This document shows positions 44,686 through 53,668 of a DNA stretch of 64,000 bases, one piece after another; within the stretch, counting starts at the first letter, position 1; each line of letters begins with the position of its first letter. The notes beneath the pieces are model-generated. The model saw nothing but the letters and a program-made list of their open reading frames with translations. It did no database searches and was not told the origin of the DNA. The DNA comes from Paenibacillus dendritiformis. Lineage in GTDB: Bacteria; Bacillota; Bacilli; Paenibacillales; Paenibacillaceae. The stretch covers positions 3,774,001 through 3,838,000 of the forward strand of contig NZ_OX216966.1 of NCBI RefSeq assembly GCF_945605565.1, in the 5' to 3' direction. Both the position numbers and the translations under genes were made by a program.

Positions 44686-45259
44686 AGTCGATATCCTCCT
44701 TTGCAGCCTCCTGCTGGCTCTTCCGGTACTCGGCCGGGGTACAGCCGGCAGTCTGCTTGAATAATGTAATGAAGTAGGGGGGATTGGACAACCCGACGGA
44801 CTGCCCGACCTCGGCGATCGCCAGCTTCGTTGATCGAAGCAGTTCCTTGGCTTGCCCGATCCGCCGCCGCTGAACATATTCAACCGGGGTCACGCCCATA
44901 ATTCTTTTGAAAATCCGGTGCAAATGATAGGGGCTTCCGTGACTGATCTCGGCCAGACGGCGGAGCGTCAGCTTCTCCGCATAGTTCCGGTCGATATACG
45001 CGGTCACAATCGCAATCCATTCGTCATCCGGCAGCCGCTGTCCGGTCGGCTTGCACCGCTTGCATGGGCGGTAATGCGCTGACAGCGCCGCTTCCGGACT
45101 GCGGAAGAAGCCGACATTCTCGCGCTTGGGCGGCCTGGACTTGCAGGAAGGGCGGCAAAATATGCCCGTCGACTTCACGGCGTACCAAAATTGGCCGTCA
45201 TACGCGCTGTTATTGCTGACAATGGCCTGCCACATTTCTTCGGTTACTGGCTCCGGCAT
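44669..45259 (-). CDS. adaA: AdaA-type methylphosphotriester-DNA methyltransferase and transcriptional activator
   Basis: A 196-residue adaptive-response regulator. The zinc-bound cysteines are Cys 35, 39, 66 and 69 (FCRPSCKSRPPKRENVGFF and CKRC); one of these accepts a methyl group from phosphotriesters. This converts the C-terminal AraC domain (LTLRRLAEISHGSPYHLHRI, LAIAEVGQSVGLSNPPYFIT) into an activator. Ogt is encoded as a separate protein, as in Bacillus AdaA/AdaB. It is first in the minus-strand row and should autoactivate adaA-ogt-2OG oxygenase-radical SAM on alkylation stress. Confidence 0.95.
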   Translation of the reverse strand: MPEPVTEEMWQAIVSNNSAYDGQFWYAVKSTGIFCRPSCKSRPPKRENVGFFRSPEAALSAHYRPCKRCKPTGQRLPDDEWIAIVTAYIDRNYAEKLTLRRLAEISHGSPYHLHRIFKRIMGVTPVEYVQRRRIGQAKELLRSTKLAIAEVGQSVGLSNPPYFITLFKQTAGCTPAEYRKSQQEAAKEDIDYEKES

Positions 45260-45431
45260 GGGCGCTCACCTCCACCCCTAGTATATCCTTCGGAACAGGC
45301 GTTTGTACGGAAATAAGAATAGAATAGCAAGATAACGAAATTGTATACGATAATTATACTTCAGACCGCGCCCCTGGAGCGGCACAGGAAAATACTTCCA
45401 GATGAAACCGCGAACCCGGAATCCGTACCGT

Positions 45432-46480
45432 CCAAACTCCCCATGTTCCAGGGAGTCGTATATGCCGTATCTCCTTTTACCTAATCTCCCCGCAGGTCAG
45501 GGAGTCGTATATGTACGGAGATCCTTTTAACCAAACTCCCCATGTTCCAGGCAGTCGTATATGTACGGAGATCCTTATGACCAATCTCCCCATAGGTCAG
45601 GGAGCCGTATATGTACGGAGATCCTTATAACCAATCTCCCCATAGGTCAGGGAGCCGTATATGTACGGAGATCCTTATAACCAATCTCCCCATAGGTCAG
45701 GGAGCCGTATATGTACGGAGATCCTTATAACCAATCTCCCCATAGGTCAGGGAGCCGTATATGTACGGAGATCCTTATAACCAATCTCCCCATAGGTCAG
45801 GGAGCCGTATATGTACGGAGATCCTTATAACCAATCTCCCCATAGGTCAGGGAGTCGTATATGTTCGGAGATCCTTATGACCAATCTCCCCGTAGGTCAG
45901 GGAGTCGTATATGTACGGAGATCCTTATAACCAATCTCCCCGTAGGTCAGGGAGCCGTATATGTACGGAGATCCTTATGACCAATCTCCCCATAGGTCAG
46001 GGAGTCGTATATGTACGGAGATCCTTTTAACCAAACTCCCCATAGTTCAGGGAGCCGTATATGTACGGAGATCCTTATGACCAATCTCCCTGTAGGTCGG
46101 GGAGCCGTATATGCACGGAGATCCTTATAACCAATCTCCCCATAGGTCAGGGAGTCGTATATGTACGGAGATCCTTATAATCAATCTCCCCGTAGGTCAG
46201 GGAGCCGTATATGTACGGAGATCCTTATAACCAATCTCCCCATAGGTCAGGGAGTCGTATATGTACGGAGATCCTTTTAACCAAACTCCCCGTAGGTCAG
46301 GTAGTCGTATATGTACGGAGATCCTTATAACCAATCTCCCCGTAGGTCAGGAAACTCGTATATGCTCGGATTCTCTTACAGCCGATCTCCCCATCGGTCA
46401 GTAAGCGAATACACTCCGATTTTCCATATAGCCAATCTCCCGATGATTCAAGAAGTCCACCATGCTCGGATCTCCCCATA
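45432..46480. repeat. Minisatellite: about 21 copies of a 50-bp unit
   Basis: Units begin at 45432, 45481 and then exactly every 50 bp from 45531 to 46331, with diverged copies at 46381 and 46431. The consensus joins CCAATCTCCCCATAGGTCAG, GGAGCCGTATATGTACGG and AGATCCTTATAA. Each unit can fold as CTCCC...GGGAG and holds the near-palindrome CCGTATATGTACGG. Units 4-9 are almost identical; the outer ones are diverged, as expected for expansion from the middle. There are no variable spacers, so it is not CRISPR. A 50-bp period cannot keep one reading frame, and no ribosome binding site is seen, so it is non-coding. 45260-45431 between adaA and the array shows no gene. Confidence 0.97.
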
Positions 46481-46617
46481 AATCAGAAAGAAAGCAAAAA
46501 ATATCCATATAAGAAGTGTTACTTAGAATTAGAACCCGAGAAGTTGAGCGCGGGAAGGTTCTTGTTTTGAAACAAAATGCATTTGCTGATTATCTAGTTA
46601 TGAAATCCATGTGAATC

Positions 46618-46885
46618 GGACTCGATGGGAGAGAGAAGCAAAGAGCTGAAATAGAAGACTGTCCTGACTCGACGGGAGAGTGGAGTAAAGAGCTGAAATG
46701 GAAGACTGTCCTGACTCGATGGGAGAGTGAGGCAAAGAGCTGAAATGGAAGACTATCCTGACTCGATGGGAGAGTGGAGTAAAGAGCTGAAATGGAAGAC
46801 TGTCCTGACTCGATGGGAGAGTGGAGTAAAGAGCTGAAATAGAAGACTGTCTGACTCGATGGGAGAACGGAGTAAAGAGCTTCAA
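46618..46885. repeat. Minisatellite: about 6 copies of a 47-bp unit
   Basis: The unit joins GACTCGATGGGAGAGTGGAG, TAAAGAGCTGAAATGGAAGA and CTGTCCT. It is repeated with few changes (TGGAGT/GAGGCA variants, one 46-bp copy with a single base missing near 46851). The sequence is unrelated to the 50-bp array 130 bp to the left. The minus-strand open frame 46598-46981 runs through it in rotating frames and lacks a start signal. 46886-47062 shows no other gene. Confidence 0.93.
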
Positions 46886-47062
46886 AGGGGTCGCTTTTTC
46901 TGTGTCTTTTTTTATTTCATGTAGAGCCTGCCTTAATGCTGACACATTCCCCCTGTATTGTATGGATTGTAGCCGCCGCAACGTATGACAAAGGGTTCTC
47001 GTACAGATGCGGCAGGAAAAACCATGATTGCAGCAGCAATCACAACCAGGAGGAGATTTAGC

Positions 47063-47461
47063 ATGAAAAAGAGATTGTCAGTAGGTATCGCATCGTTAGC
47101 AGTTCTTGCTATGGCCGGTTCGGCCTATGCGGCGGAAGTACCGACCAGCAGCATCGCCAGCAAAATAGTGAAGGTCTCTGCGGCTGATGCGCATGGGAAG
47201 GGCGGGAATAACGGATTGCAGGCCCAGGTTAAAGTGATTCCGGCATCGTCTGCGGTGCAAGCCGAAGCCGTGGCCGGAGGTCAAGCCAAGCAGCAGATGC
47301 TCAGCAAAAATATCGTCCGTGATGGCGCTGAGATCGCGGTTAGCGTGACAAGTCTGGATGAGCTGGCGAAGGAAAAGGGCATTACTGTGGAGGAACTGAT
47401 TGGTCAGTTGAAGCGGGAAGCAAAGACAAGCAAGAGTGGACAAGTGATGATGAAGAAGTAA
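47063..47461 (+). CDS. Small secreted protein of unknown function
   Basis: A 132-residue precursor with a clear Sec signal peptide (MKKRLSVGIASLAVLAMAGS then AYA-AE, cleavage near 24). The mature part is hydrophilic, and its C-terminal half (VTSLDELAKEKGITVEELIG) resembles a small helix-turn-helix or LysM-like segment, with a basic end. I do not recognise a family. AGGAGGAG lies 8 nt before the ATG. It stands alone, between the minisatellites and a terminator. Confidence 0.8.
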   Translation: MKKRLSVGIASLAVLAMAGSAYAAEVPTSSIASKIVKVSAADAHGKGGNNGLQAQVKVIPASSAVQAEAVAGGQAKQQMLSKNIVRDGAEIAVSVTSLDELAKEKGITVEELIGQLKREAKTSKSGQVMMKK

Positions 47462-47468
47462 GACTGAC

Positions 47469-47501
47469 AAGCCTCTGGCCGTGATGCCGGAGGCTTTTTT
47501 T
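47469..47501 (+). terminator. Terminator after the small secreted protein
   Basis: AAGCCTC-T-GGC (47469-47479) pairs with GCC-G-GAGGCTT (47486-47496), followed by a T-run. Confidence 0.9.
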
Positions 47502-47547
47502 ATAGGAGAGATTGGGCGTTCTGTCTATTTAGGTACATATCAAGTAA

Positions 47548-47576
47548 TTGCCTAAAGGAAACTATATTGCTATAAT
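47548..47576 (+). promoter_or_regulatory. Promoter for the MarR/UvrA-like unit
   Basis: TTGCCT (47548-47553) and TATAAT (47571-47576) are 17 bp apart, 36 nt before the marR-like start. AT-rich imperfect dyads around it could hold a MarR operator, but none is clear enough to define. Confidence 0.65.
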
Positions 47577-47612
47577 AATATCAAATAAGCATCAGAGAAA
47601 TGGGGTAAGGTC

Positions 47613-48047
47613 ATGCAGCCTGAACAACCGGGAACGCTGGAAAACGCGCTCTCGCATCTGCAATGCGTATTGGTTGCGAGACGTGCACGCATCAATCCGG
47701 AGCAGCTTACATGGGCGCAGTACGATATTTTGGAACTGCTGCGCATTCGTGGTCCGCTTATGCCTTCGGAGATTAGCGACAGGTTGGGCATGTCGCGCTC
47801 GGCCATCTCGAAAGCTCTGCGAGTATTGAAGGACAAGCAATTCATCGAACAGACGGCAGGCCAGCAGGATCGGCGGGAACAGACGACGTCATTAACCGCC
47901 GAGGGCAGAACGTTCCTGTCGATCGCCGCGCACAGCCGGCGGGAAGCCGCGGACATCGCTGCTTCCGTCCTGACGCCCGGGGAACAGGGCATGTTCGCTG
48001 AGCTATGCCGGAAGGTAGCGGATGCGCTCGACGCTTCATCCAAATAG
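47613..48047 (+). CDS. MarR family transcriptional regulator
   Basis: A 144-residue winged-helix repressor. The DNA-binding region is GPLMPSEISDRLGMSRSAIS, KALRVLKDKQFIEQ, and the wing QDRREQTTSLTAEG holds the conserved D-R-R. It lies 64 bp before a UvrA-like ATPase gene, probably in one transcript. It is likely to autorepress and to release on binding a toxic small molecule. Confidence 0.93.
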   Translation: MQPEQPGTLENALSHLQCVLVARRARINPEQLTWAQYDILELLRIRGPLMPSEISDRLGMSRSAISKALRVLKDKQFIEQTAGQQDRREQTTSLTAEGRTFLSIAAHSRREAADIAASVLTPGEQGMFAELCRKVADALDASSK

Positions 48048-48111
48048 CAGTCATATAATTGCGAATAGGAAATTAACTCTCGATTTTTTTCACAAAAGGC
48101 AGGAGATCAGC

Positions 48112-50400
48112 ATGACCGTGAAAAGTCAATTTCCCGACCATCGGCACAATTGGATTCATGTGGCGGGCGCCAGGGAAAATAATTTGAAAAACGTAACGTT
48201 GAGCATACCAAAGAAGAAGATTACGGTGTTCACCGGCGTGTCCGGCTCCGGCAAATCCTCGCTCGTCTTCGACACGATCGCGGCGGAATCGCAGCGGCAG
48301 TTGAACGATACGTTCACCAGCTTCGTTCGCCATCGGCTTCCGCATTACGGACAGCCGGATGTCGATTCGCTCCAAAACCTCTCGGCCGCGATCGTCGTCG
48401 ATCAGAAGCGCATTGGCGGCAACGCCCGCTCCACGGTCGGAACCGTGACCGATATCTATTCGCTGCTGCGGCTGCTGTATTCCCGCATAGGGAAGCCGTT
48501 CGTCGGCTACTCCGATGTTTTCTCCTTCAACAATCCACAGGGGATGTGCCCGAAGTGTGAAGGCTTGGGTACGGTAGCCGCCATCCACGTCGAACGCCTG
48601 CTCGACCGGAACAAGTCTTTGAACGAAGGCGCGATACAATTCCCGACCTTCCGGCCCGGCGAGTGGCGCTGGAAGCGCTACGTCTGCTCCGGCCTGTTCG
48701 ATAATGACAAGAAACTCCGGGGTTATACGGAGGAAGAATGGGACACGCTGCTGTACAAGACGGATATGAAAATTAAGGATCCGGGGCCCGGGTGGCCGCC
48801 GACCTCCAAATATGAAGGCATCATTCCGCGCTTCGAGCGGAGCTTCCTCGCCAAGGAATCCGAGGAGGCCAAGACGCGCTACAAGGATGAGTTCGACCGC
48901 ATCGTAACGCGGGAGCAGTGTCCGCTCTGCCACGGTGCCCGGCTTCAAGCGAGCGTCCTGAATTGCACAATCAACGGCAGAAGTATTGCCGATTGCGCTG
49001 CGATGCAAGTTACCGATCTCATTCCCTTCATGCGCGCAATCGATGCGCCTGCGGCCGCCACAGTCGTCTCCGCTATTCTTGAACGGCTGGAGAGCCTTAT
49101 CGGCATCGGACTGGGCTATCTCAGTCTGAATCGCGAGACCTCCACGCTGTCCGGCGGCGAATCGCAGCGGGTCAAGATGGTGCGACATCTCGGAAGCAGT
49201 CTGACGGACATCACTTATATTTTCGATGAACCGAGCATCGGCCTGCATCCCCGTGATGTCCATCGGCTGAATACGCTGATGCAGCAGCTTCGGGACAAGG
49301 GTAATACGGTGCTAGTCGTCGAGCATGATCCCGATGTGATCGCGATCGCCGACCATATCGTCGATATGGGGCCGGAAGCCGGCTCCAAGGGCGGCCGGAT
49401 TGTCTATGAAGGCAGCCTGGAAGGGCTGGCCGCCTCCGGGACGCTCACCGGGCGGCATCTCGGCCATCGGCCGCCGCTCAATCGGTCGCCGCGGCATCCG
49501 CAGGGATGGCTCGCGATCAAGCGCGCTTCGCTGCATAATCTGAAGGACGTCAGCGTGAACATACCGAAGGGCGTGCTGACGGCCGTCACCGGTGTCGCCG
49601 GCTCCGGGAAAAGCTCGCTTGTGAACGGAGTGCTGCCTGATTTTTATCCCGAAGCGGTCTTCATCGACCAAGGCTCGCTTCGCGGCTCGAAGCGTTCCAA
49701 CGCCGCGACCTATACTGGAATCATGGATCCGATTCGCAGCCTGTTCGCTCAAGCGAACCGGGTCAGCGCTTCGCTGTTCAGCTTCAATTCGGAGGGGGCC
49801 TGTCCGGAATGCAAAGGTCTCGGGAAAACCTACACCGATCTCGCCTTCATGGATCCGATAGTCAGCGTCTGTGAAGTATGCCAAGGCCGAAGATTTACCG
49901 AGGACGTGTTAACACATACGCTGCGCGGCAAGCATATCGGCGACGTATTGGAGATGAGCGTCGCGGAGGCGAAGGAATTTTTCCGGGATGATGCGATTCG
50001 GCCTGTCCTGGAGCGGTTGAGTGATGTCGGGTTGGACTACATTACGCTTGGGCAGCCGCTCAGTACCCTATCCGGAGGGGAGAGACAGCGGATTAAGCTC
50101 GCCGCTGAGATGGAGAGCGGCGGCCATATTTATGTGTTCGATGAGCCGACGACCGGATTGCATATGTCCGATGTCGCACGGCTGATCGGGCTGATGAACC
50201 GGCTGGTTGACAAGGGCAGCACGGTGATTGTGATCGAGCATAACCTGGATGTCATCAGCCAGGCCGATTGGATTATTGATATGGGCCCGGGGGCCGGACA
50301 TGAAGGCGGACAGGTTATATTTGAAGGTTATCCGGAGGACCTGATTCGCAGCCGTCATTCCGTCACGGGGCAGTACGTGAAGCGGCATGTCCGAATGTAA
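48112..50400 (+). CDS. UvrA-like ABC ATPase (short form, drug-resistance type)
   Basis: A 762-residue double ABC protein. Walker A motifs are GVSGSGKSS (about 42-50) and GVAGSGKSS (about 495), and signatures are LSGGESQR and LSGGERQR. Zinc-finger cysteines are in CPKCEGLGT, CPLCHGARL, CPECKGLGK and CEVCQGRRF. It is about 180 residues shorter than housekeeping UvrA (about 950), lacking part of the UvrB-binding and inserted regions. It therefore belongs to the UvrA2/DrrC-like group linked to resistance against DNA-binding drugs. The MarR gene directly upstream supports inducible protection. ATG 48112 has AGGAGA upstream; the longer frame overlaps marR. Confidence 0.9.
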   Translation: MTVKSQFPDHRHNWIHVAGARENNLKNVTLSIPKKKITVFTGVSGSGKSSLVFDTIAAESQRQLNDTFTSFVRHRLPHYGQPDVDSLQNLSAAIVVDQKRIGGNARSTVGTVTDIYSLLRLLYSRIGKPFVGYSDVFSFNNPQGMCPKCEGLGTVAAIHVERLLDRNKSLNEGAIQFPTFRPGEWRWKRYVCSGLFDNDKKLRGYTEEEWDTLLYKTDMKIKDPGPGWPPTSKYEGIIPRFERSFLAKESEEAKTRYKDEFDRIVTREQCPLCHGARLQASVLNCTINGRSIADCAAMQVTDLIPFMRAIDAPAAATVVSAILERLESLIGIGLGYLSLNRETSTLSGGESQRVKMVRHLGSSLTDITYIFDEPSIGLHPRDVHRLNTLMQQLRDKGNTVLVVEHDPDVIAIADHIVDMGPEAGSKGGRIVYEGSLEGLAASGTLTGRHLGHRPPLNRSPRHPQGWLAIKRASLHNLKDVSVNIPKGVLTAVTGVAGSGKSSLVNGVLPDFYPEAVFIDQGSLRGSKRSNAATYTGIMDPIRSLFAQANRVSASLFSFNSEGACPECKGLGKTYTDLAFMDPIVSVCEVCQGRRFTEDVLTHTLRGKHIGDVLEMSVAEAKEFFRDDAIRPVLERLSDVGLDYITLGQPLSTLSGGERQRIKLAAEMESGGHIYVFDEPTTGLHMSDVARLIGLMNRLVDKGSTVIVIEHNLDVISQADWIIDMGPGAGHEGGQVIFEGYPEDLIRSRHSVTGQYVKRHVRM

Positions 50401-50413
50401 CGGCGGTTCATGG

Positions 50414-50450
50414 AATAACAGCCAGACCTGCAAAGGAACTGGCTGTTATT
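50414..50450. terminator. Bidirectional terminator
   Basis: AATAACAGCCAG (50414-50425) and CTGGCTGTTATT (50439-50450) are perfect reverse complements flanked by AT-rich ends. It ends the UvrA-like gene and the small minus-strand gene. Confidence 0.85.
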
Positions 50451-50458
50451 TATTTATA

Positions 50459-50623
50459 TTATCCGGTGCGAAGTTTTTTGCGAAGCTGCTTTACGGATTG
50501 GTTTCTTCTTCCGTTCATGCGCATGCGCTGCTGTGTCAATCCGACGGCTGCCGCGCCGACGCCAATCGCCAATAAAGACCAAATCGTTTTCCGATTATTC
50601 CAATTTCTTAGAAATCCGAACAT
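50459..50623 (-). CDS. 54-residue basic membrane-associated protein (DUF3918/YrzQ-like)
   Basis: ATG 50623 follows AGGGGGTGGG by 8 nt. The peptide has one hydrophobic stretch (WSLLAIGVGAAAVGL) and a basic tail (QQRMRMNGRRNQSV, KQLRKKLRTG). This layout is like the small DUF3918/YrzQ proteins of Bacillales, but the match is by eye only. It stands alone and convergent with the UvrA-like gene. 50624-50842 shows nothing else apart from a probable promoter region for the next gene. Confidence 0.7.
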   Translation of the reverse strand: MFGFLRNWNNRKTIWSLLAIGVGAAAVGLTQQRMRMNGRRNQSVKQLRKKLRTG

Positions 50624-50842
50624 TCCGATCCCACCCCCTTAACGGAATTTGAATAATGGCATTCGCCCGCCGCTTTTATTGTGCGCCGGCTGGGGCTGTC
50701 ACATGCAAGGAATCCTTTCCGGCTGGAGATCGGCTTATGGAACAACGCGTTACGGACATGGATCGATTGTCATAATTTCGGCGTTTACGGGGAACGATAG
50801 TCTCACATACAGGAGTACCCGATACGGCAGGAGGAATTCGGC

Positions 50843-52090
50843 ATGAAAAACCGCTTGATCGCCCTTATCGTCTTCGCTTTCGTATGCTCATGCTTCCCGG
50901 CGACAATCCGGGCAGAGCACGGGACGGAACGGCAAGCGGCCGCCGCGTTTATACGCGGCAACGATCTGTGGATTGCGATTGGCCCTGAGGAGAAGCAGCT
51001 GACCCGCGGAGAATATATCCGAAGTCCGCGCTGGTCCCATGACGGGAGCTGGCTTGCCTTCTTGAAGGGCAAGGAGGAGAAGGAAGTATGGCTGTATCAT
51101 GCCGCAACGGGCAAGATGCGCCAGGCGGGGCAGGGTCATAACGTACAATGGTCGCCATCGCGCAGCGTCTTGGCTTTTCAATCGCAAGAAGCTCGCCGCA
51201 CCCTGTACGTCATCGATGCGGGAGTCCAGCGGGAGCCGCAGCGCATTGCGGACCATGTCGGCAACTTTTCCTGGAAGCCGGATGGCGCAAGTCTGCTGTA
51301 CTCTGTGGAAGCCCGCCTGCTGCCGGACGGAACATGGTCGGATATCGAATTGTATACCGTCACGGTGACCCCGGGCCAGGAGGCTCCCCGCCAGTTATTT
51401 TATACCATTACAAGCCAATCGCAGGACATCTTCGCCATCACGACAAGCCGCTTCAAATGGTCTGCGGATGGAAAATGGATTGCGTTCATCGCCGTTCCGA
51501 CCGCGTCGTTGTCGGCCGACAGCAACACGTTATGCTTGTTGTCCGCGGATGCGAGGACATTCTTGAAGGCAGGGCAAATGCTGAATTATGAAGAATGGTT
51601 CCAGTGGGGGCCGCAAGGCAGCACACTCGCCTATATCGAAGGCTATGGACGGGAAGCGACTAGCAACAAGCGGCTTACCGTCTTGACCGGCATGCCGTCG
51701 CTCCTGCAAAAATCATATACGCCATCGGGATATGCCGATCGGGATCTCGCCTGGTTGGATAATTATAACCTTGTCGCCGCCCGGTCAAAGGAAGCTGCCT
51801 GGTCCGGCGATCAAAGCGAACGCCCGCTTCCTTCTCTCGTGCTCGTGAATCTGGGAGGAGGGCGGCAGCCACAGCTTACTCGTCCGCCTCGGAACGTAGG
51901 CGATTTCTTCCCGGTCCTGCTTAGGGAAGGTGGCCGTCTCGCCTGGATAAGAACGGACCGAAGCAAGGCGCATGTGATGCTGGCTCAGCCGGATGGAAGA
52001 CGGCCGGTGCAGTGGATTCGCAACCTGACGGTGCCTGCCGGTTACTACGAGCACTGGAGCTGGAGCGAGGTCATTGACTTTCGGGGGTGA
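50843..52090 (+). CDS. Secreted TolB-like beta-propeller (PD40) protein
   Basis: A 415-residue protein with a signal peptide (MKNRLIALIVFAFVCSCFPA, cleavage near TIRA-EH). It is followed by repeated WD40-like/PD40 blades: SPRWSHDGSWLAFLKG, NVQWSPSRSVLAFQSQ, NFSWKPDGASLLYSVE, RFKWSADGKWIAFIAV, WFQWGPQGSTLAYIEG. It is probably exported, with no lipobox or anchor seen. TolB-like propellers in Gram-positives often bind peptides or ligands, but no function can be assigned. GGAGG lies upstream of the start. Confidence 0.85.
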   Translation: MKNRLIALIVFAFVCSCFPATIRAEHGTERQAAAAFIRGNDLWIAIGPEEKQLTRGEYIRSPRWSHDGSWLAFLKGKEEKEVWLYHAATGKMRQAGQGHNVQWSPSRSVLAFQSQEARRTLYVIDAGVQREPQRIADHVGNFSWKPDGASLLYSVEARLLPDGTWSDIELYTVTVTPGQEAPRQLFYTITSQSQDIFAITTSRFKWSADGKWIAFIAVPTASLSADSNTLCLLSADARTFLKAGQMLNYEEWFQWGPQGSTLAYIEGYGREATSNKRLTVLTGMPSLLQKSYTPSGYADRDLAWLDNYNLVAARSKEAAWSGDQSERPLPSLVLVNLGGGRQPQLTRPPRNVGDFFPVLLREGGRLAWIRTDRSKAHVMLAQPDGRRPVQWIRNLTVPAGYYEHWSWSEVIDFRG

Positions 52091-52122
52091 GTCCGCATGC
52101 GAGACAAGGAAATAACATGGAA

Positions 52123-52150
52123 AAAGCCGCAGATATCATCTGACGGCTTT
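52123..52150. terminator. Hairpin terminator after the propeller gene
   Basis: AAAGCCG-CAGAT (52123-52134) pairs with ATCTG-ACGGCTTT (52138-52150); AAAAA precedes it, giving a T-run on the minus strand, so it may serve the convergent gene as well. Confidence 0.65.
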
Positions 52151-52182
52151 GATTGCGTGGGGGACAGCTTGCAATTGAGTTA

Positions 52183-52479
52183 TTAGATGAAGAAGGGGAG
52201 AAGAAACACATCTACGAAGCTGAAGAAAGGAATTCGGCGGTGAAAGAAGCGCCGTCTCGGGAAAAAGCCTGGGTGGAAGCCGAATTGTCTGTAGTAGGAA
52301 GGCTGTGCCGGCATACCGCTCATCTCGGTCATCATCTGCTCGGATGGAACCGCCAGCGTAATGCCATCTTGATCAACATGGGCAATAAATCCGTCGTAAC
52401 AGTGACCATCCTTCGTGCGGATTCCGACATACTTGTTCATACAGCACCAGCTGAGCTGGTGAAAATCATGTGGACTCAT
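52183..52479 (-). CDS. Small protein with an LSm/SH3-like segment
   Basis: A 98-residue protein. The start (52479, MSPHDFHQLSWCC) follows AGGAGGT by 5 nt. The section NKYVGIRTKDGHCYDGFIAH then VDQDGITLAVPSE reads as a small beta-barrel of the LSm/SH3 kind. It is followed by an aromatic, Arg-rich C-terminal part (YYRQFGFHPGFFPRRRFFHR) and a hydrophobic end. Small proteins of this pattern occur in Bacillales spore genes, but I cannot name a family. The plus-strand frame over the same bases is its shadow. Confidence 0.75.
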   Translation of the reverse strand: MSPHDFHQLSWCCMNKYVGIRTKDGHCYDGFIAHVDQDGITLAVPSEQMMTEMSGMPAQPSYYRQFGFHPGFFPRRRFFHRRIPFFSFVDVFLLPFFI

Positions 52480-52638
52480 TGGTGACCTCCTGTTCGCATG
52501 GTTCATCACACCATTAGTCTATCCGCTCCTCCCCATTTCGCTCACGGCATTTGCCCAGAGATGCATTATATCGCTATGATAGAAGGAGCCATACCTGGTT
52601 CCTCAATAACGGGGCTCATATAAGGAGGATATGATCCT

Positions 52639-53589
52639 GTGCCAAATATACACGATATCGCCAAGAAAGCCGGGGTATCGGTCTCGACCGTATCCAGAGT
52701 GCTGAACAACTACAAATATGTGTCTGACGAAAAAAGAAAAGCCGTGCAGAAGGTTATCGATGAATGGAGCTTCGCTCCCAACCGCAATGCGATTGGCTTG
52801 ATTCGAGGGGAAACAAGGATGATCGGGGTTATCATGCCCTACAACAACAATCAGGCCTTCGATCAGATGCTTCACGGCGCATTGAACCGATCGCGGGAAC
52901 TGGATTATTCCGTCGCCGTGCTGCCGACGAAATACGATAAAAGCAAAGAGCTGGAATATCTCTATATGCTGAAAAATAAATGGTTGGATGGCGTAATTAT
53001 CACCTCCCGCGCGAATGATTGGGATCAAATATTGCCTTATGTCGAGTACGGAGCGGTGATCGCCTGCGAATTTACCGAGCATCCCGAGATTGGATGCGCT
53101 TATATCGATCGGTATGCCTCTTATGTAGACGCCTTTCAGTATTTGAAGGAGAAGGGACATGCCGCAACGGCCTTCACGATCGCGAGGGGAGGGGAGAGCA
53201 GGAGCACGCAACAGACGTTCGCGGCGTATGAAAACGTATTCGGCAGCGTGCCGGACGGTTACGTCATCTCGAATTGCTATTCGTTCGAGGATGGATATCG
53301 AGCGGCCGAGAAGCTGCTCAGCCTAGAGGACAGGCCGACGGCCATATTCGCCAACGGGGATGAGGTGGCCGGCGGGATATACCGGTATGCGCTCTCGAAC
53401 GGGCTGGCCATTCCGCATGATCTGGCGATTATGGGGCAGGAAAACCAGCCGGTCGGCGTAGCCCTCGACCTGTGCTCCATCGACCATCGGCTCGTGCAGG
53501 TCGGCGAGCAGGCCTTCGACCTGGCGGTGCGTCGTTCACGTGACAAGGTGAACATTCCTTACCGGATCCTTGCCAGATCATCGGTATAA
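52639..53589 (+). CDS. LacI family transcriptional regulator
   Basis: A 316-residue repressor. The N-terminal helix-turn-helix is NIHDIAKKAGVSVSTVSRVL with the hinge helix following, and the effector domain resembles periplasmic sugar-binding proteins (MIGVIMPYNNNQAFDQMLHG, AIFANGDEVAGGIYRYALSN, CSIDHRLVQVGEQAFDLAV). The ligand is unknown. It has a GTG start with AAGGAGG upstream. The HAD phosphatase gene follows after 79 bp and may have its own promoter. Confidence 0.93.
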   Translation: MPNIHDIAKKAGVSVSTVSRVLNNYKYVSDEKRKAVQKVIDEWSFAPNRNAIGLIRGETRMIGVIMPYNNNQAFDQMLHGALNRSRELDYSVAVLPTKYDKSKELEYLYMLKNKWLDGVIITSRANDWDQILPYVEYGAVIACEFTEHPEIGCAYIDRYASYVDAFQYLKEKGHAATAFTIARGGESRSTQQTFAAYENVFGSVPDGYVISNCYSFEDGYRAAEKLLSLEDRPTAIFANGDEVAGGIYRYALSNGLAIPHDLAIMGQENQPVGVALDLCSIDHRLVQVGEQAFDLAVRRSRDKVNIPYRILARSSV

Positions 53590-53668
53590 ATTTTTTTCGG
53601 GGCTTGACTTGAAATCCATTTCATCCTGTACCATTGGTTGCGAACAAGGATAGAGGAGGATGAATGGG

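Noticed and set aside
45432..46480. Regular 50-bp repeats as a possible CRISPR array
   Set aside because: The whole unit repeats; there are no unique spacers, and no cas genes are nearby.
46598..46981. Minus-strand open frame of 127 codons over the 47-bp repeats
   Set aside because: It reads the same repeat in rotating frames, has no ribosome binding site and no recognisable domain.
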